From positions 1 to 64,000 of the forward strand of contig JAYTUU010000034.1 of NCBI GenBank assembly GCA_043744375.1: a DNA stretch of 64,000 bases. Direction: 5' to 3'. The position numbers and the translations under genes are program-made. The stretch's first letter is position 1; each line of letters opens with the position of its first letter. The stretch comes from CAIYPH01 sp043744375. Lineage in GTDB: Bacteria > Pseudomonadota > Alphaproteobacteria > Acetobacterales > Acetobacteraceae. Below are positions 16,497 to 24,741 of this stretch, piece by piece. Under the pieces are notes generated by a model that had not been told where the DNA came from, made no database searches, and saw only the letters and a list, made by a program, of their open reading frames with translations.

Positions 16497-17317
16497 AGGG
16501 CCTGCTTGCGCGGCGCAACTTCATGCTCGGCGCCTGCCTGCTGGCGCTGGTGATCGGGGCCGCCTTGTGCGCGGTGTGGCTGGCGCCGTTCGATCCGGTG
16601 AAAAACAACTACCGCAACCGCATGGGTGCGCCGGACGATGTGTTCCTCCTCGGCACCGACCGGTTCGGGCGGGATGTACTGAGCCGCATTCTCTATGGCG
16701 CACAGATTTCATTGCGGATCGCCTTCGTCGTCGCCGTGGTCTCCGGTGTCGCCGGCGCTTTCATCGGGCTGGTCTCCGGCTGGTGGCGCGGGGTGGACAT
16801 GTGGCTGATGCGGGTGATGGACGGGCTGATGGCGTTTCCCGGACTCTTGCTGGCGATCGCACTCGCGGCGACGTTGGGGCCAAGCGAAGTCACCGTGGTG
16901 ATCGCGCTGACGGTCGCCTACATGCCACGCACGGCGCGGGTGATGCGCGGCGCGGTCCTGGTCGCGCGGTCGCAGGACTATGTGGAGGCGGCGCGCGCGG
17001 TGGGAGCACAGACTGGGCGGCTATTGTGGCACCATGTGCTGCCGGCCTGTGCCGCACCGCTGGTGGTGCAGCAGACCTATGTGTTCGCCATCGCGATCCT
17101 TGCCGAGGCCGTGCTGAGTTTCGTCGGCGTCGGGCCCCCGCCGCCATGGCCGACGCTCGGGTCCATCATCGCCGATGGCCGCGACAACATGGTCGAGGCG
17201 CCCTGGATCGCGCTGTCGCCGGGGGTCGCGATCGCGATGCTGGTGCTCGGGTTGAACCTGCTCGGCGACGGCTTGCGCGATGCACTGGACCCGCGCATGC
17301 GGCAGGTGATGCGGTAG
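16493..17317 (+). CDS. ABC transporter permease, DppC/OppC type
   Basis: 274 residues. It has a single N-terminal helix, then five more. LGTDRFGRDVLSRILYGAQISL is the DppC-type motif, YVEAARAVGAQTGRLLWHHVLP is the coupling helix, and SFVGVGPPPPWPTLGSII and GLNLLGDGLRDALDPR close the protein. The start is GTG at 16493, overlapping the upstream stop, which implies translational coupling. It partners the DppB-type permease. Confidence 0.93.
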   Translation: MKGLLARRNFMLGACLLALVIGAALCAVWLAPFDPVKNNYRNRMGAPDDVFLLGTDRFGRDVLSRILYGAQISLRIAFVVAVVSGVAGAFIGLVSGWWRGVDMWLMRVMDGLMAFPGLLLAIALAATLGPSEVTVVIALTVAYMPRTARVMRGAVLVARSQDYVEAARAVGAQTGRLLWHHVLPACAAPLVVQQTYVFAIAILAEAVLSFVGVGPPPPWPTLGSIIADGRDNMVEAPWIALSPGVAIAMLVLGLNLLGDGLRDALDPRMRQVMR

Positions 17318-17334
17318 GAACAAGGGAAAGCGAC

Positions 17335-18132
17335 ATGGATTTCACGGGCAAGGTTGCGCTGATCACAGGCGGCGGCGGCGGCATCGGGCGGGCGGCGGCG
17401 TTGGGGTTTGCCGAGCGCGGCGCCCGCGTGGTGGTGGTCGATCGCGACGCCACTTTGGGGCAGGGCACAGTGGATATTCTGCGCCAGCGCGGGGCAGATG
17501 CCCGCTTCGTGCCAGCGGACGTCGCCAAATCGGCGGATGTGCAGGCCTATGTGAAGGCGACGCTGGACGCCTATGGCCGGATCGATTGTTTCTTCAACAA
17601 CGCGGGCATCGAGGGGATGGTCGCCCCCGTCTACGACTATGACGAGGAGATGTTCGACCGCGTTATCGCCATCAACCTGCGCGGCGTGTTCCTGGGTCTG
17701 AAATACGTCCTCCCGGTGATGCTGACGCAGGGGTCGGGCGCGGTCGTGAACACCGCCTCGATCGCCGGCCTGGTGGGCGGGCCGGGGATGGCCGCCTATG
17801 TCGCCTCCAAGCATGCGGTGCTCGGCATCACCAAGTCCGCCTCGGCCGATGTGGCGCGCGCCGGCGTTCGGGTGAACGCCGTGTGCCCCGGGCCGGTGGA
17901 GACGCGGATGATGCGATCGCTCGAAGCGCTGCGCAATCCGTCCGACCCCGAAGCGGTGCTGGACGCCAACCGCGCGACTATTCCGAGTGGGCGCTATGCA
18001 ACGCCGGAGGAGGTCGCCAATCTCGTGATCTATTTGTGCTCCGATCTCGCCGGCAGCGTTACCGGCTCGCACATGGTCATCGATGGCGGGCGCACGGGGT
18101 CGGCCGGCTCGGGCGTGGGGCCGAGGAAGTAG
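17335..18132 (+). CDS. Short-chain dehydrogenase/reductase
   Basis: 265 residues. It has TGGGGGIG at about residue 11, NNAG at about 89, Ser in NTASIAG, YVASK at about 157, and an ending with SVTGSHMVIDGG. An Asp after the second strand (VVVVDRDA) suggests NAD rather than NADP use. It lies 17 bases after the permease gene on the same strand, so it probably belongs to the importer operon and may oxidise or reduce the imported compound. A hairpin follows its stop. Confidence 0.9.
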   Translation: MDFTGKVALITGGGGGIGRAAALGFAERGARVVVVDRDATLGQGTVDILRQRGADARFVPADVAKSADVQAYVKATLDAYGRIDCFFNNAGIEGMVAPVYDYDEEMFDRVIAINLRGVFLGLKYVLPVMLTQGSGAVVNTASIAGLVGGPGMAAYVASKHAVLGITKSASADVARAGVRVNAVCPGPVETRMMRSLEALRNPSDPEAVLDANRATIPSGRYATPEEVANLVIYLCSDLAGSVTGSHMVIDGGRTGSAGSGVGPRK

Positions 18133-18137
18133 GAAGC

Positions 18138-18251
18138 GGTTCTTTTTTGAAAAAAAGAACCAAAAAACGTCTACCCGTTTGCTCCGCATTCTCCCCGGAT
18201 AGGGCGAAGCCGATGGAAAGAAGTTTTTGCTTCTTTTTTCAAAAAGAAGCA
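18138..18251. repeat. AT-rich paired hairpins between SDR and glutamate dehydrogenase genes
   Basis: Hairpin 1: GGTTCTTTTTT (18138-18148) and AAAAAAGAACC (18151-18161). Hairpin 2: TGCTTCTTTTT (18228-18238) and AAAAAGAAGCA (18241-18251). Both are perfect 11-base arms with poly-T/poly-A sides. Placed between two convergent genes, they could act as bidirectional terminators. Their pairing around a GC-rich centre also looks like a dispersed intergenic element. Confidence 0.6.
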
Positions 18252-18271
18252 CTTGCTGCCTGACCACAGGC

Positions 18272-21200
18272 CTACTCCCGAATCAGATCTCCGAGTAGCG
18301 CGGCGGCGACGACGAGGCGGGCGAGGGTCAAACCGCTTGTCGCGAGGTCGGCGAGGGCCGTGCGGGTCCGCGCGGTTTCGCCCTCGGGCAGGTGGCCGCG
18401 CAGATGTTCCGCGGTCAGCCGGCGATGGGCGGCGGCGATGCTGTCGAGCGCGCGGTCCAAAGCGAGACGTTCGTAATAGTCGGTGGTGGCGATCTCGGCA
18501 GCGGCGCGGATCAGGGCGCCGAGGCCGAAGATGTCGGCCACGATGAAATAGGCGGCGGCGACCTCGGTGATCCGGTGCCCGGTGCGCTCGGCGACGAGGA
18601 TGATATCGGGAGCGGCGGCGAGTTCGTCGAGGCCGGCGATGAGATCGGCGAGGTGTTCGGGCACGCCCTGGGCGGCGAGGGCGGCGGCACGGGCGTGCCA
18701 GGCTTCGGCAGCCGGCGGGGACAGGATGGCGCCGAGCTGGGCGGCGATGTCGGCGATGCCGGGCTGGAAGCGGGCGACGGTGGTCGCTAGCGGCACATTG
18801 CGCAGATCCGTATTGCGGATGAACCAGACCATGCGACCGAGCAGCAGCGATTGCAGCGCCGCGTAGAGGTCGAGCTGCACGGCGCCGGGCACCAGGCCGT
18901 CGAGCGCGTCGACTGCGGCGTTGCGGGGGATGAGGGAAAAGATATCGCGCGTAGCCGTGTAGGCGGCGGCGATGGTGGCGGCGTCGGCGCCGGTTTCGTC
19001 AGCCAGGCGGGTAACTACGGCGGGTCCGGCGCGATTCACGATGGCGTTGGCGATGATGGTGGCGATGATCTCGCGCCGCAGCTTGTGGTGCGTGATGGCG
19101 TCGAGGAAGCGCGCGCGCAAGGTTGCCGGGAAGTACCGTTCGAGTTCCTGACTGAGATACGGGTCGTCGGGGATCGGACTGGCGAGCAGGTCGTCATAGA
19201 GGGTCAGTTTGGCGTAGGCGAGGAGGACCGCGTTCTCCGGGCGAGTGAGCCCGGCACCCTGGCGCGCGCGTTCGGCCAGCGCCGCGTTGTCAGGCAAGAA
19301 TTCGACGGCCCGGTTGAGGCGACCCTGCTGCTCCAGCACTTCCATCGCCCGCCGCGCGAAGCCGAGATCGGCGGGCGCACGGCGTTCGGCGAGCGATAAA
19401 GCGAGAGTTTGCAGATAGTTGTTGCGCAGGACGAGAGTGGCGACCTCGTCGGTCATGCTGGCCAGAAGGTCGTTCCGGTCGACTGCCGCGAGACGGCCAT
19501 CGGCCTCCGGGATGGCAAGCGCGATCTTGATGTTGACCTCGACGTCCGAGGTATTCACGCCGGCAGAATTGTCGATCGCGTCCGTGTTGAGGCGGACGCC
19601 GTGACGCGCTGCCTCGATCCGGCCGCGCTGGGTGGCGCCGAGATTGGCACCCTCGCCCACCACGACGGCACGGATTTCGGCCCCCGTGACACGGATGGCA
19701 TCGTTGGCGCGGTCACCAACGTCGGCGTCGGTTTCGCTGGTCGCACGAATATAGGTGCCGATGCCACCGAACCAAAGCAGATCGGTCCTGGCGCGCAGGA
19801 TGGCGCTCATCACCTCCGCAGGGGTGGCCTCGGTACGGTCCAGGTCGAGCACAGCGCGGATTTGCGGCGAGAGCGGGATTGATTTGGCGGCGCGCGGGAA
19901 GACGCCGCCGCCGGCCGAGATTTTGGCGCGGTCGTAGTCGGCCCAGCTTGAACGTGGGAGGGCAAAGAGACGGTTGCGTTCGGTCCAGCTTGCGGCTGGA
20001 TCGGGCGCGGGGTCGAGGAAGATGTCGCGATGGTCGAAGGCGGCTAGCAGGCGCATGTGGTGCGAGAGCAGTACGCCATTGCCGAAGACGTCGCCGGACA
20101 TATCGCCGACGCCGACGGCGGTGAAATCCTGGCGCTGTATGTCCATGTCGATGGCGCGGAAGTGGCGCATCACCGCCTCCCACGCACCCCGGGCGGTGAT
20201 GCCCATGGCCTTGTGGTCGTAGCCCTGGCTGCCACCGGAGGCGAAGGCGTCGCCGAGCCAGAAGCCGTGCGCGATCGAGAGCGCGTTGGCGACGTCAGAG
20301 AAGGTGGCGGTGCCCTTGTCGGCGGCGACAACAAGGTAAGGGTCATCGGCGTCGTGGCGGACGGTGTTTTCCGGCGGGACGATGGCGGCGGCCACGATGT
20401 TGTCCGTGAGTTCGAGCAGGCTGCGCACGAAGACGCGGTAGCTCGCGGTGCCCTCGGCGAGCCAGGCCGCGCGGTCGCTGGCCGGCGGCAGGCGTTGCGG
20501 AACGAAGCCACCCTTGGCGCCAACAGGGACGATGACGGCGTTCTTGACCTGCTGCGCCTTGACGAGCCCTAGCACCTCGGTGCGGTAGTCCTGCGGACGG
20601 TCGGACCAGCGCAGTCCGCCGCGGGCAACGCGGCCGAAGCGCAGATGCAAGCCTTCGACGCGGGGACTGTAGACGAAGATCTCAAAGAGCGGGCGCGGCA
20701 GCGGCATGCCGATGACCTCGGCGCAGAAGAATTTCACTGTGATCGTGCCACGTGGTGCACCATCGTCGCCGCGCTGGAAGACGTTCGTTCGCACGGCCGC
20801 CTGCACCAGATTGACGAAGCGCCGGAGAATGCGGTCGTCGTCAAGGCTTTCGACGCCAGCGAGCGCGGCCTCGACGGCCGCGACGATCGGCACTTGGGCG
20901 GTTGCGTGGTCACCAATGGCGGGATCGAAGCGGGCGTGGAAGAGAGCAACGATGTCACGCGCGATGGCGGGGTGGCGGGTCAGGGTGGCCGCGAGATAGT
21001 CCTGGCCATAGGGTGTTTGCAGTTGCCGGAGGTAGCGGCCGAGGGTGCGCAGCAAGGCGGCGTCGCGCCAGGACAGGTCCGCCTCCAGCACGAGGCGGTT
21101 GAAGGCGTCGGACTCGGCATCCCCGGCGAACAGTGCGAGCAGCGTCGCCTCGATCGGGCCTTGCGTTGCGTTGATGTCGATCGGCGCGGCGGTGGCGCGC

Positions 21201-22990
21201 TCAAGCGTCATGTCGTGCAGCCATATCCGGCCCGACTCATCATCTCCCGAGGGGACAATACGGTAAGTGCGCTCGTTGACGACGCTGAAGCCCAGGTTCT
21301 CGAGCAGCGGCACGCGCTGGGACAGCGGCAGGCTAGCACCGCGCGAGAACAGACGCAGATTGGCGCGTGTGGCCGGATCGCGCGCGCGCCGATAGAGGTC
21401 GACGGCACGGGGTTGCGCCTCGCCAAGGCGGGCAATGATGGCGATGTCGGCGGTGGTTTCCTCTGGTGTGAACGCCTCGCGGTAGGCAGCAGAGAACGCG
21501 TCAGCGTAGCGGGCTAAGAGGGCGCGGGCCGGCGGGCCGGGGTCGACCGCCTCCAGGGCGTCGCGCAGGCCGTCAGCCCAGGTGCGCACGATGGCGCCGA
21601 TGCCGGTTTCAAGGGTGGCCTGGTCGCAGTGCGGCATGGCGCCTTCGTCACGGCCGATGATGAAATGGGTGCGGGCGAGCGGGCCTTCGGGGTAGGTCGG
21701 ATAGGCCGCCGAAACGCGGCCCTGATAGATTTCGGCGAGATAGGCGCCAACGCGGCGGCGGACGCTGGTGTCGTAACGCTCCTTCGGAATGAAGACGAGA
21801 AGGGACACGAAACGATCGAACTCATCGAGGCGGGCGAGCACGCGGATGCGCGGGCGCTCCGATAAATTCATGATGTCGATTGCGAAGCGGAACAGCGTCG
21901 CGTCGTCGACCTGGAACAACTCGTCGCGCGGGTAGCTTTCGAGGACGGCGAGTAGCGCGCGGCCGGCATAGCTCGCAGGGTCGAAACCGGCGCGGGCGAC
22001 GACGCCGTCGATCTTCTGGCGCAGATAGGGTATGGCGCCGGCGACGCTGGTGTAGAGATTGGCGGTGAACAGGCCGATCAGTCGCAGTTCGCCGATGATT
22101 TCGCCCGCCGGTGAGAACAGCTTGATGCCGATATAGTCGAGATGCACGCGCCGGTGGACACGCGATTTCACGTTGGCCTTGGTGATGATCAGCGCCTGCG
22201 GGCGGGCCAGGAAGGCGCGTATTTCCGGCGTCATCGTCACCAGGTCGCGGCCGCGCCGGAGCACGCGCGTGTCGGGGTTTCGCAACAGGCCGAGGCCACT
22301 GCCGTCGACCGGGTCGGCGGCGACGTCGCCGTCGGGCAGGCGATATTCGCGCAGGCCGAGGAAGGTGAAATTGTCGGCGCCGATCCAATCGAGGAAGGCA
22401 ACAGCCTCGGCAATTTCCGCCCGCGGCAGCGGCGGCGGGGCGATGCGGTAGGCCTGAACCGCCTCGTAGACGCGCGTGCGCATGGCCACCCAATCCGCGA
22501 CGGAGGTGGCAACATCGGCGTAGACGCGCAGCAGGCCGGCGGCAAGGCGGGCACGGGCGGCGGGGTCGTCGATCCGGGGGAGGTGGATGTGCAGCAGGCT
22601 CTCGCGCCGGGTGCCGGTGGTGTCGCCGAAATGCCGGAACCCGCCGGCCTTGTCACGGGCGACGGCGAGGATCGGGTGGGCAACAAGGGTGGGTTCATAG
22701 CCCTGCTCGGCGATCTCGGCGAGGGTGGAGTCGAGCAGGAACGGCATGTTGTCGTTGACCACCTGCAAGACGGTGATCTGGCGGGGCGGCAATGCGCTAT
22801 CGATATCGTGGTCGACGAAACGGATGTCGGCGGTGCCTGGCGCGCGGACGGCGGACAGATGGCGCCAGGCCGTTTCGGCGAGGCAGGCTTGCGCAACCGG
22901 CGGGCAGACGGCGAGGTCCTGCGGATCGGCATGACCAAGCAGGATAGTGACGAAGTCCGGCGGCATCGCGATGGTTGCGTCGTCTTGCAT
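18272..22990 (-). CDS. gdhB: NAD-specific glutamate dehydrogenase, large (GDH-180) type
   Basis: 1572 residues, the size of the giant bacterial NAD-GDH family. N-terminal regulatory segments include VVNDNMPFLLDSTL and HIHLPRIDD. The catalytic core, in the second half, includes VYSPRVEGLHLRFGRVARGGLRWSDRPQDYRTEVLGLVKAQQVKNAVIVPVGAKGGFV (substrate Lys residues) and then YDHKAMGITARGAWEAVMRHF and GVGDMSGDVFGNGVL (nucleotide binding). It converts glutamate to 2-oxoglutarate and ammonia. The ATG at 22990 has AGGAG 8 bases upstream, better than the ATG at 23041. It starts 72 bases after flhG, with a candidate promoter between. Confidence 0.96.
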   Translation of the reverse strand: MQDDATIAMPPDFVTILLGHADPQDLAVCPPVAQACLAETAWRHLSAVRAPGTADIRFVDHDIDSALPPRQITVLQVVNDNMPFLLDSTLAEIAEQGYEPTLVAHPILAVARDKAGGFRHFGDTTGTRRESLLHIHLPRIDDPAARARLAAGLLRVYADVATSVADWVAMRTRVYEAVQAYRIAPPPLPRAEIAEAVAFLDWIGADNFTFLGLREYRLPDGDVAADPVDGSGLGLLRNPDTRVLRRGRDLVTMTPEIRAFLARPQALIITKANVKSRVHRRVHLDYIGIKLFSPAGEIIGELRLIGLFTANLYTSVAGAIPYLRQKIDGVVARAGFDPASYAGRALLAVLESYPRDELFQVDDATLFRFAIDIMNLSERPRIRVLARLDEFDRFVSLLVFIPKERYDTSVRRRVGAYLAEIYQGRVSAAYPTYPEGPLARTHFIIGRDEGAMPHCDQATLETGIGAIVRTWADGLRDALEAVDPGPPARALLARYADAFSAAYREAFTPEETTADIAIIARLGEAQPRAVDLYRRARDPATRANLRLFSRGASLPLSQRVPLLENLGFSVVNERTYRIVPSGDDESGRIWLHDMTLERATAAPIDINATQGPIEATLLALFAGDAESDAFNRLVLEADLSWRDAALLRTLGRYLRQLQTPYGQDYLAATLTRHPAIARDIVALFHARFDPAIGDHATAQVPIVAAVEAALAGVESLDDDRILRRFVNLVQAAVRTNVFQRGDDGAPRGTITVKFFCAEVIGMPLPRPLFEIFVYSPRVEGLHLRFGRVARGGLRWSDRPQDYRTEVLGLVKAQQVKNAVIVPVGAKGGFVPQRLPPASDRAAWLAEGTASYRVFVRSLLELTDNIVAAAIVPPENTVRHDADDPYLVVAADKGTATFSDVANALSIAHGFWLGDAFASGGSQGYDHKAMGITARGAWEAVMRHFRAIDMDIQRQDFTAVGVGDMSGDVFGNGVLLSHHMRLLAAFDHRDIFLDPAPDPAASWTERNRLFALPRSSWADYDRAKISAGGGVFPRAAKSIPLSPQIRAVLDLDRTEATPAEVMSAILRARTDLLWFGGIGTYIRATSETDADVGDRANDAIRVTGAEIRAVVVGEGANLGATQRGRIEAARHGVRLNTDAIDNSAGVNTSDVEVNIKIALAIPEADGRLAAVDRNDLLASMTDEVATLVLRNNYLQTLALSLAERRAPADLGFARRAMEVLEQQGRLNRAVEFLPDNAALAERARQGAGLTRPENAVLLAYAKLTLYDDLLASPIPDDPYLSQELERYFPATLRARFLDAITHHKLRREIIATIIANAIVNRAGPAVVTRLADETGADAATIAAAYTATRDIFSLIPRNAAVDALDGLVPGAVQLDLYAALQSLLLGRMVWFIRNTDLRNVPLATTVARFQPGIADIAAQLGAILSPPAAEAWHARAAALAAQGVPEHLADLIAGLDELAAAPDIILVAERTGHRITEVAAAYFIVADIFGLGALIRAAAEIATTDYYERLALDRALDSIAAAHRRLTAEHLRGHLPEGETARTRTALADLATSGLTLARLVVAAALLGDLIRE

Positions 22991-23036
22991 CTGCGCAGCT
23001 CCTTTTTGGGGCATCGCCGCCGATCGCCCCGGCATC

Positions 23037-23066
23037 AGCATACAGGATCGGTTATACCGGTGTCAG
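23037..23066 (-). promoter_or_regulatory. Candidate sigma-70 promoter of the glutamate dehydrogenase gene
   Basis: On the minus strand CTGACA (23066-23061) and TATGCT (23042-23037) are 18 bases apart. The expected +1 is near 23030, about 40 bases before the ATG. The -35 box overlaps the flhG stop. It would allow expression independent of the flagellar operon. Confidence 0.4.
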
Positions 23067-23827
23067 GCGAACAATGCCGCCGCGATGGCTTCGGCGTCGA
23101 TCGCGGCGGCCGTGGCGGGGTGGCGTTGCAGCAGCGGCATCTGCCGGCGGATGGCGTCGCGCACCCGGTCGTCGCGGCGGACGATGCCGAGCAACGCCGG
23201 GGCGGCACCGAGATAGCGGGTACACGCCTGCGCGAGCGTAGCGAAAACGCGGCGGCCGGAGACAGGGCTGGCAGCCTGATTGACGACGATGTGCACCGTG
23301 CCGGGGTGGGTTCGATCGCTGGCGTACAGCTTGAGGACGGCGTAGGCGTCGGTGAGGCTGGTTGGCTCCTCCGTAGCGATGACGACAAGGCGGTCGGCGC
23401 AGACAGCGAGGCGACGGACAGCATGGTCGAGGCCGGAACCGAGGTCGAGCAGCACCACGTCATAGTCGATGGCGAGGCCACGGATAACGGCGATCAAAGC
23501 TTCCAGAGCGGCCGGCGCGAGGCTGGCCAGCCCGGAGGTGCCGGAGCGCCCCGGCAGCAGGTCGAACCCGGCATCGTGGTGGAGTACGGCCTCGGCAGGC
23601 GTGGCGGTGCCGGCAAGCACATCGGCGAGATCAATGCGGGGCATCAGGCCGAGCTGGATGTCGACATTGGCGAGACCGAAATCAGCGTCGATCAGCAGCA
23701 CACGACGGCCGCCGCGGGCGAGGGCGTGAGCGAGGGTGACGGAGAGCCAGGTCTTGCCAACACCACCCTTGCCCGAGGCAACGGCGATCAGCGTGCCGGC
23801 CGCCTTGGTTGCGGGGGGAATGGTCAT
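23063..23827 (-). CDS. flhG: FlhG (FleN/YlxH) MinD-like ATPase controlling flagellar number
   Basis: 254 residues. It has the deviant Walker A SGKGGVGKTWLSV (about residue 19), a switch region in LLIDADFGLANVDIQLGL, and VLLDLGSGLD in place of the Walker B. These identify the FlhG branch of MinD/ParA proteins, which antagonises FlhF and limits flagella. The ATG at 23827 overlaps the flhF stop (ATGA) and has GGAG 6 bases upstream, so it is preferred over the ATG at 23839. It is the last gene of the minus-strand flagellar run. Confidence 0.9.
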   Translation of the reverse strand: MTIPPATKAAGTLIAVASGKGGVGKTWLSVTLAHALARGGRRVLLIDADFGLANVDIQLGLMPRIDLADVLAGTATPAEAVLHHDAGFDLLPGRSGTSGLASLAPAALEALIAVIRGLAIDYDVVLLDLGSGLDHAVRRLAVCADRLVVIATEEPTSLTDAYAVLKLYASDRTHPGTVHIVVNQAASPVSGRRVFATLAQACTRYLGAAPALLGIVRRDDRVRDAIRRQMPLLQRHPATAAAIDAEAIAAALFA

Positions 23828-24732
23828 GCGTTTCTCCATTGAGCAGACTTGCCCCGGCGGTGCAGGCAGGCGGCGAGCAGTTCGGGTGACATCGGCATCA
23901 GCCCGTCAGCGGCGGCGGAGCCGATACCGGCCTCGGCGAGCGGCAAGATCGCCGCGGCCGCGAGGATGCCGCCAAGGCGGCGGGCGATATCGAGCCGAGT
24001 CGCTATCAGCCGGCTGGCGCCGCACTCAGCGTAGGCAGCAGCGAGTTCTGCCCCCTCCCCGGCGTCGATGCCGCCCGGCAGCACCAGCAGCACGAGGGCA
24101 TTTGTCGCACGCGCGAGGGCGACCAGTTCGGCACGGTCCTCGGGGTCGAACGGATCGAGCCCGGCAGTGTCGATGAGCAGCGGGTCCGTGGCGCTGCAGG
24201 TGGTGGGAGGGGCTGCCGTGCCGTCGTGGCGGAGCAGGTCGATACCGAGCAGATCGGTATAGGCGGCGAGCTGCTCGAACGCTCCGGCGCGCTTGGTGTC
24301 GGCGGTGATGACGGCCGGGCGGGCGCGGGCAAAGACAAGGCGGGTGGCGACGCGGGCGACGGTCAGGGTTTTGCCGGCACCGGGAGGCCCGACGAACAGC
24401 AGCGGTCGCGCCATCGCGATGGCGTCGAGCGGCTGGAAGCGGAAAACCACGGAAAGCGCAAAGGCGAGCGGCCCAGCACGCAGTTTCTGGGCGAGCAACT
24501 CAGGGGTTCCATGGGCGGTGAACAGGCAGGCACCGTCACGCACCGCCGCGGGTGGTTGGTCCGGCGGCGGCATGAGCGGCGCCAGCGGCTCGGGGGTATC
24601 GATCGAAGCTGTTACCTCGACGCCATGGGCCATGCGGCGGCTGGCGAGGATGACCGCGTCCGGCCCCAGCTCCTGGCGGATTTGGGCCATCGCCTGCGGC
24701 ATGCCAGCGGCCGTGTAGAGTTTGATCCGCAT
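23824..24732 (-). CDS. flhF: FlhF, SRP-type GTPase for flagellar placement
   Basis: 302 residues. The N-terminal MRIKLYTAAGMPQAMAQIRQELGPDAVILASRR is the FlhF B-domain start. The GTPase core has VGPPGAGKTLTVARVATRL (G1, about 128), ITADTKRAGAFEQL (G2) and LLIDTAGLDPFD (G3). It is at the short end for the family, because the linker between the B and G domains is small. FlhF recruits early basal-body parts to the pole. It sits 9 bases after flhA and overlaps flhG. Confidence 0.92.
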   Translation of the reverse strand: MRIKLYTAAGMPQAMAQIRQELGPDAVILASRRMAHGVEVTASIDTPEPLAPLMPPPDQPPAAVRDGACLFTAHGTPELLAQKLRAGPLAFALSVVFRFQPLDAIAMARPLLFVGPPGAGKTLTVARVATRLVFARARPAVITADTKRAGAFEQLAAYTDLLGIDLLRHDGTAAPPTTCSATDPLLIDTAGLDPFDPEDRAELVALARATNALVLLVLPGGIDAGEGAELAAAYAECGASRLIATRLDIARRLGGILAAAAILPLAEAGIGSAAADGLMPMSPELLAACLHRRGKSAQWRNA

Positions 24733-24741
24733 GCTCAGGCG

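Noticed and set aside
22142..23842. 566-residue open frame on the plus strand across the 5' part of the glutamate dehydrogenase gene and flhG
   Set aside because: It is antisense to two strongly recognisable proteins and its translation is Gly/Arg/Asp-rich without any family motif; GC-rich DNA produces such frames.
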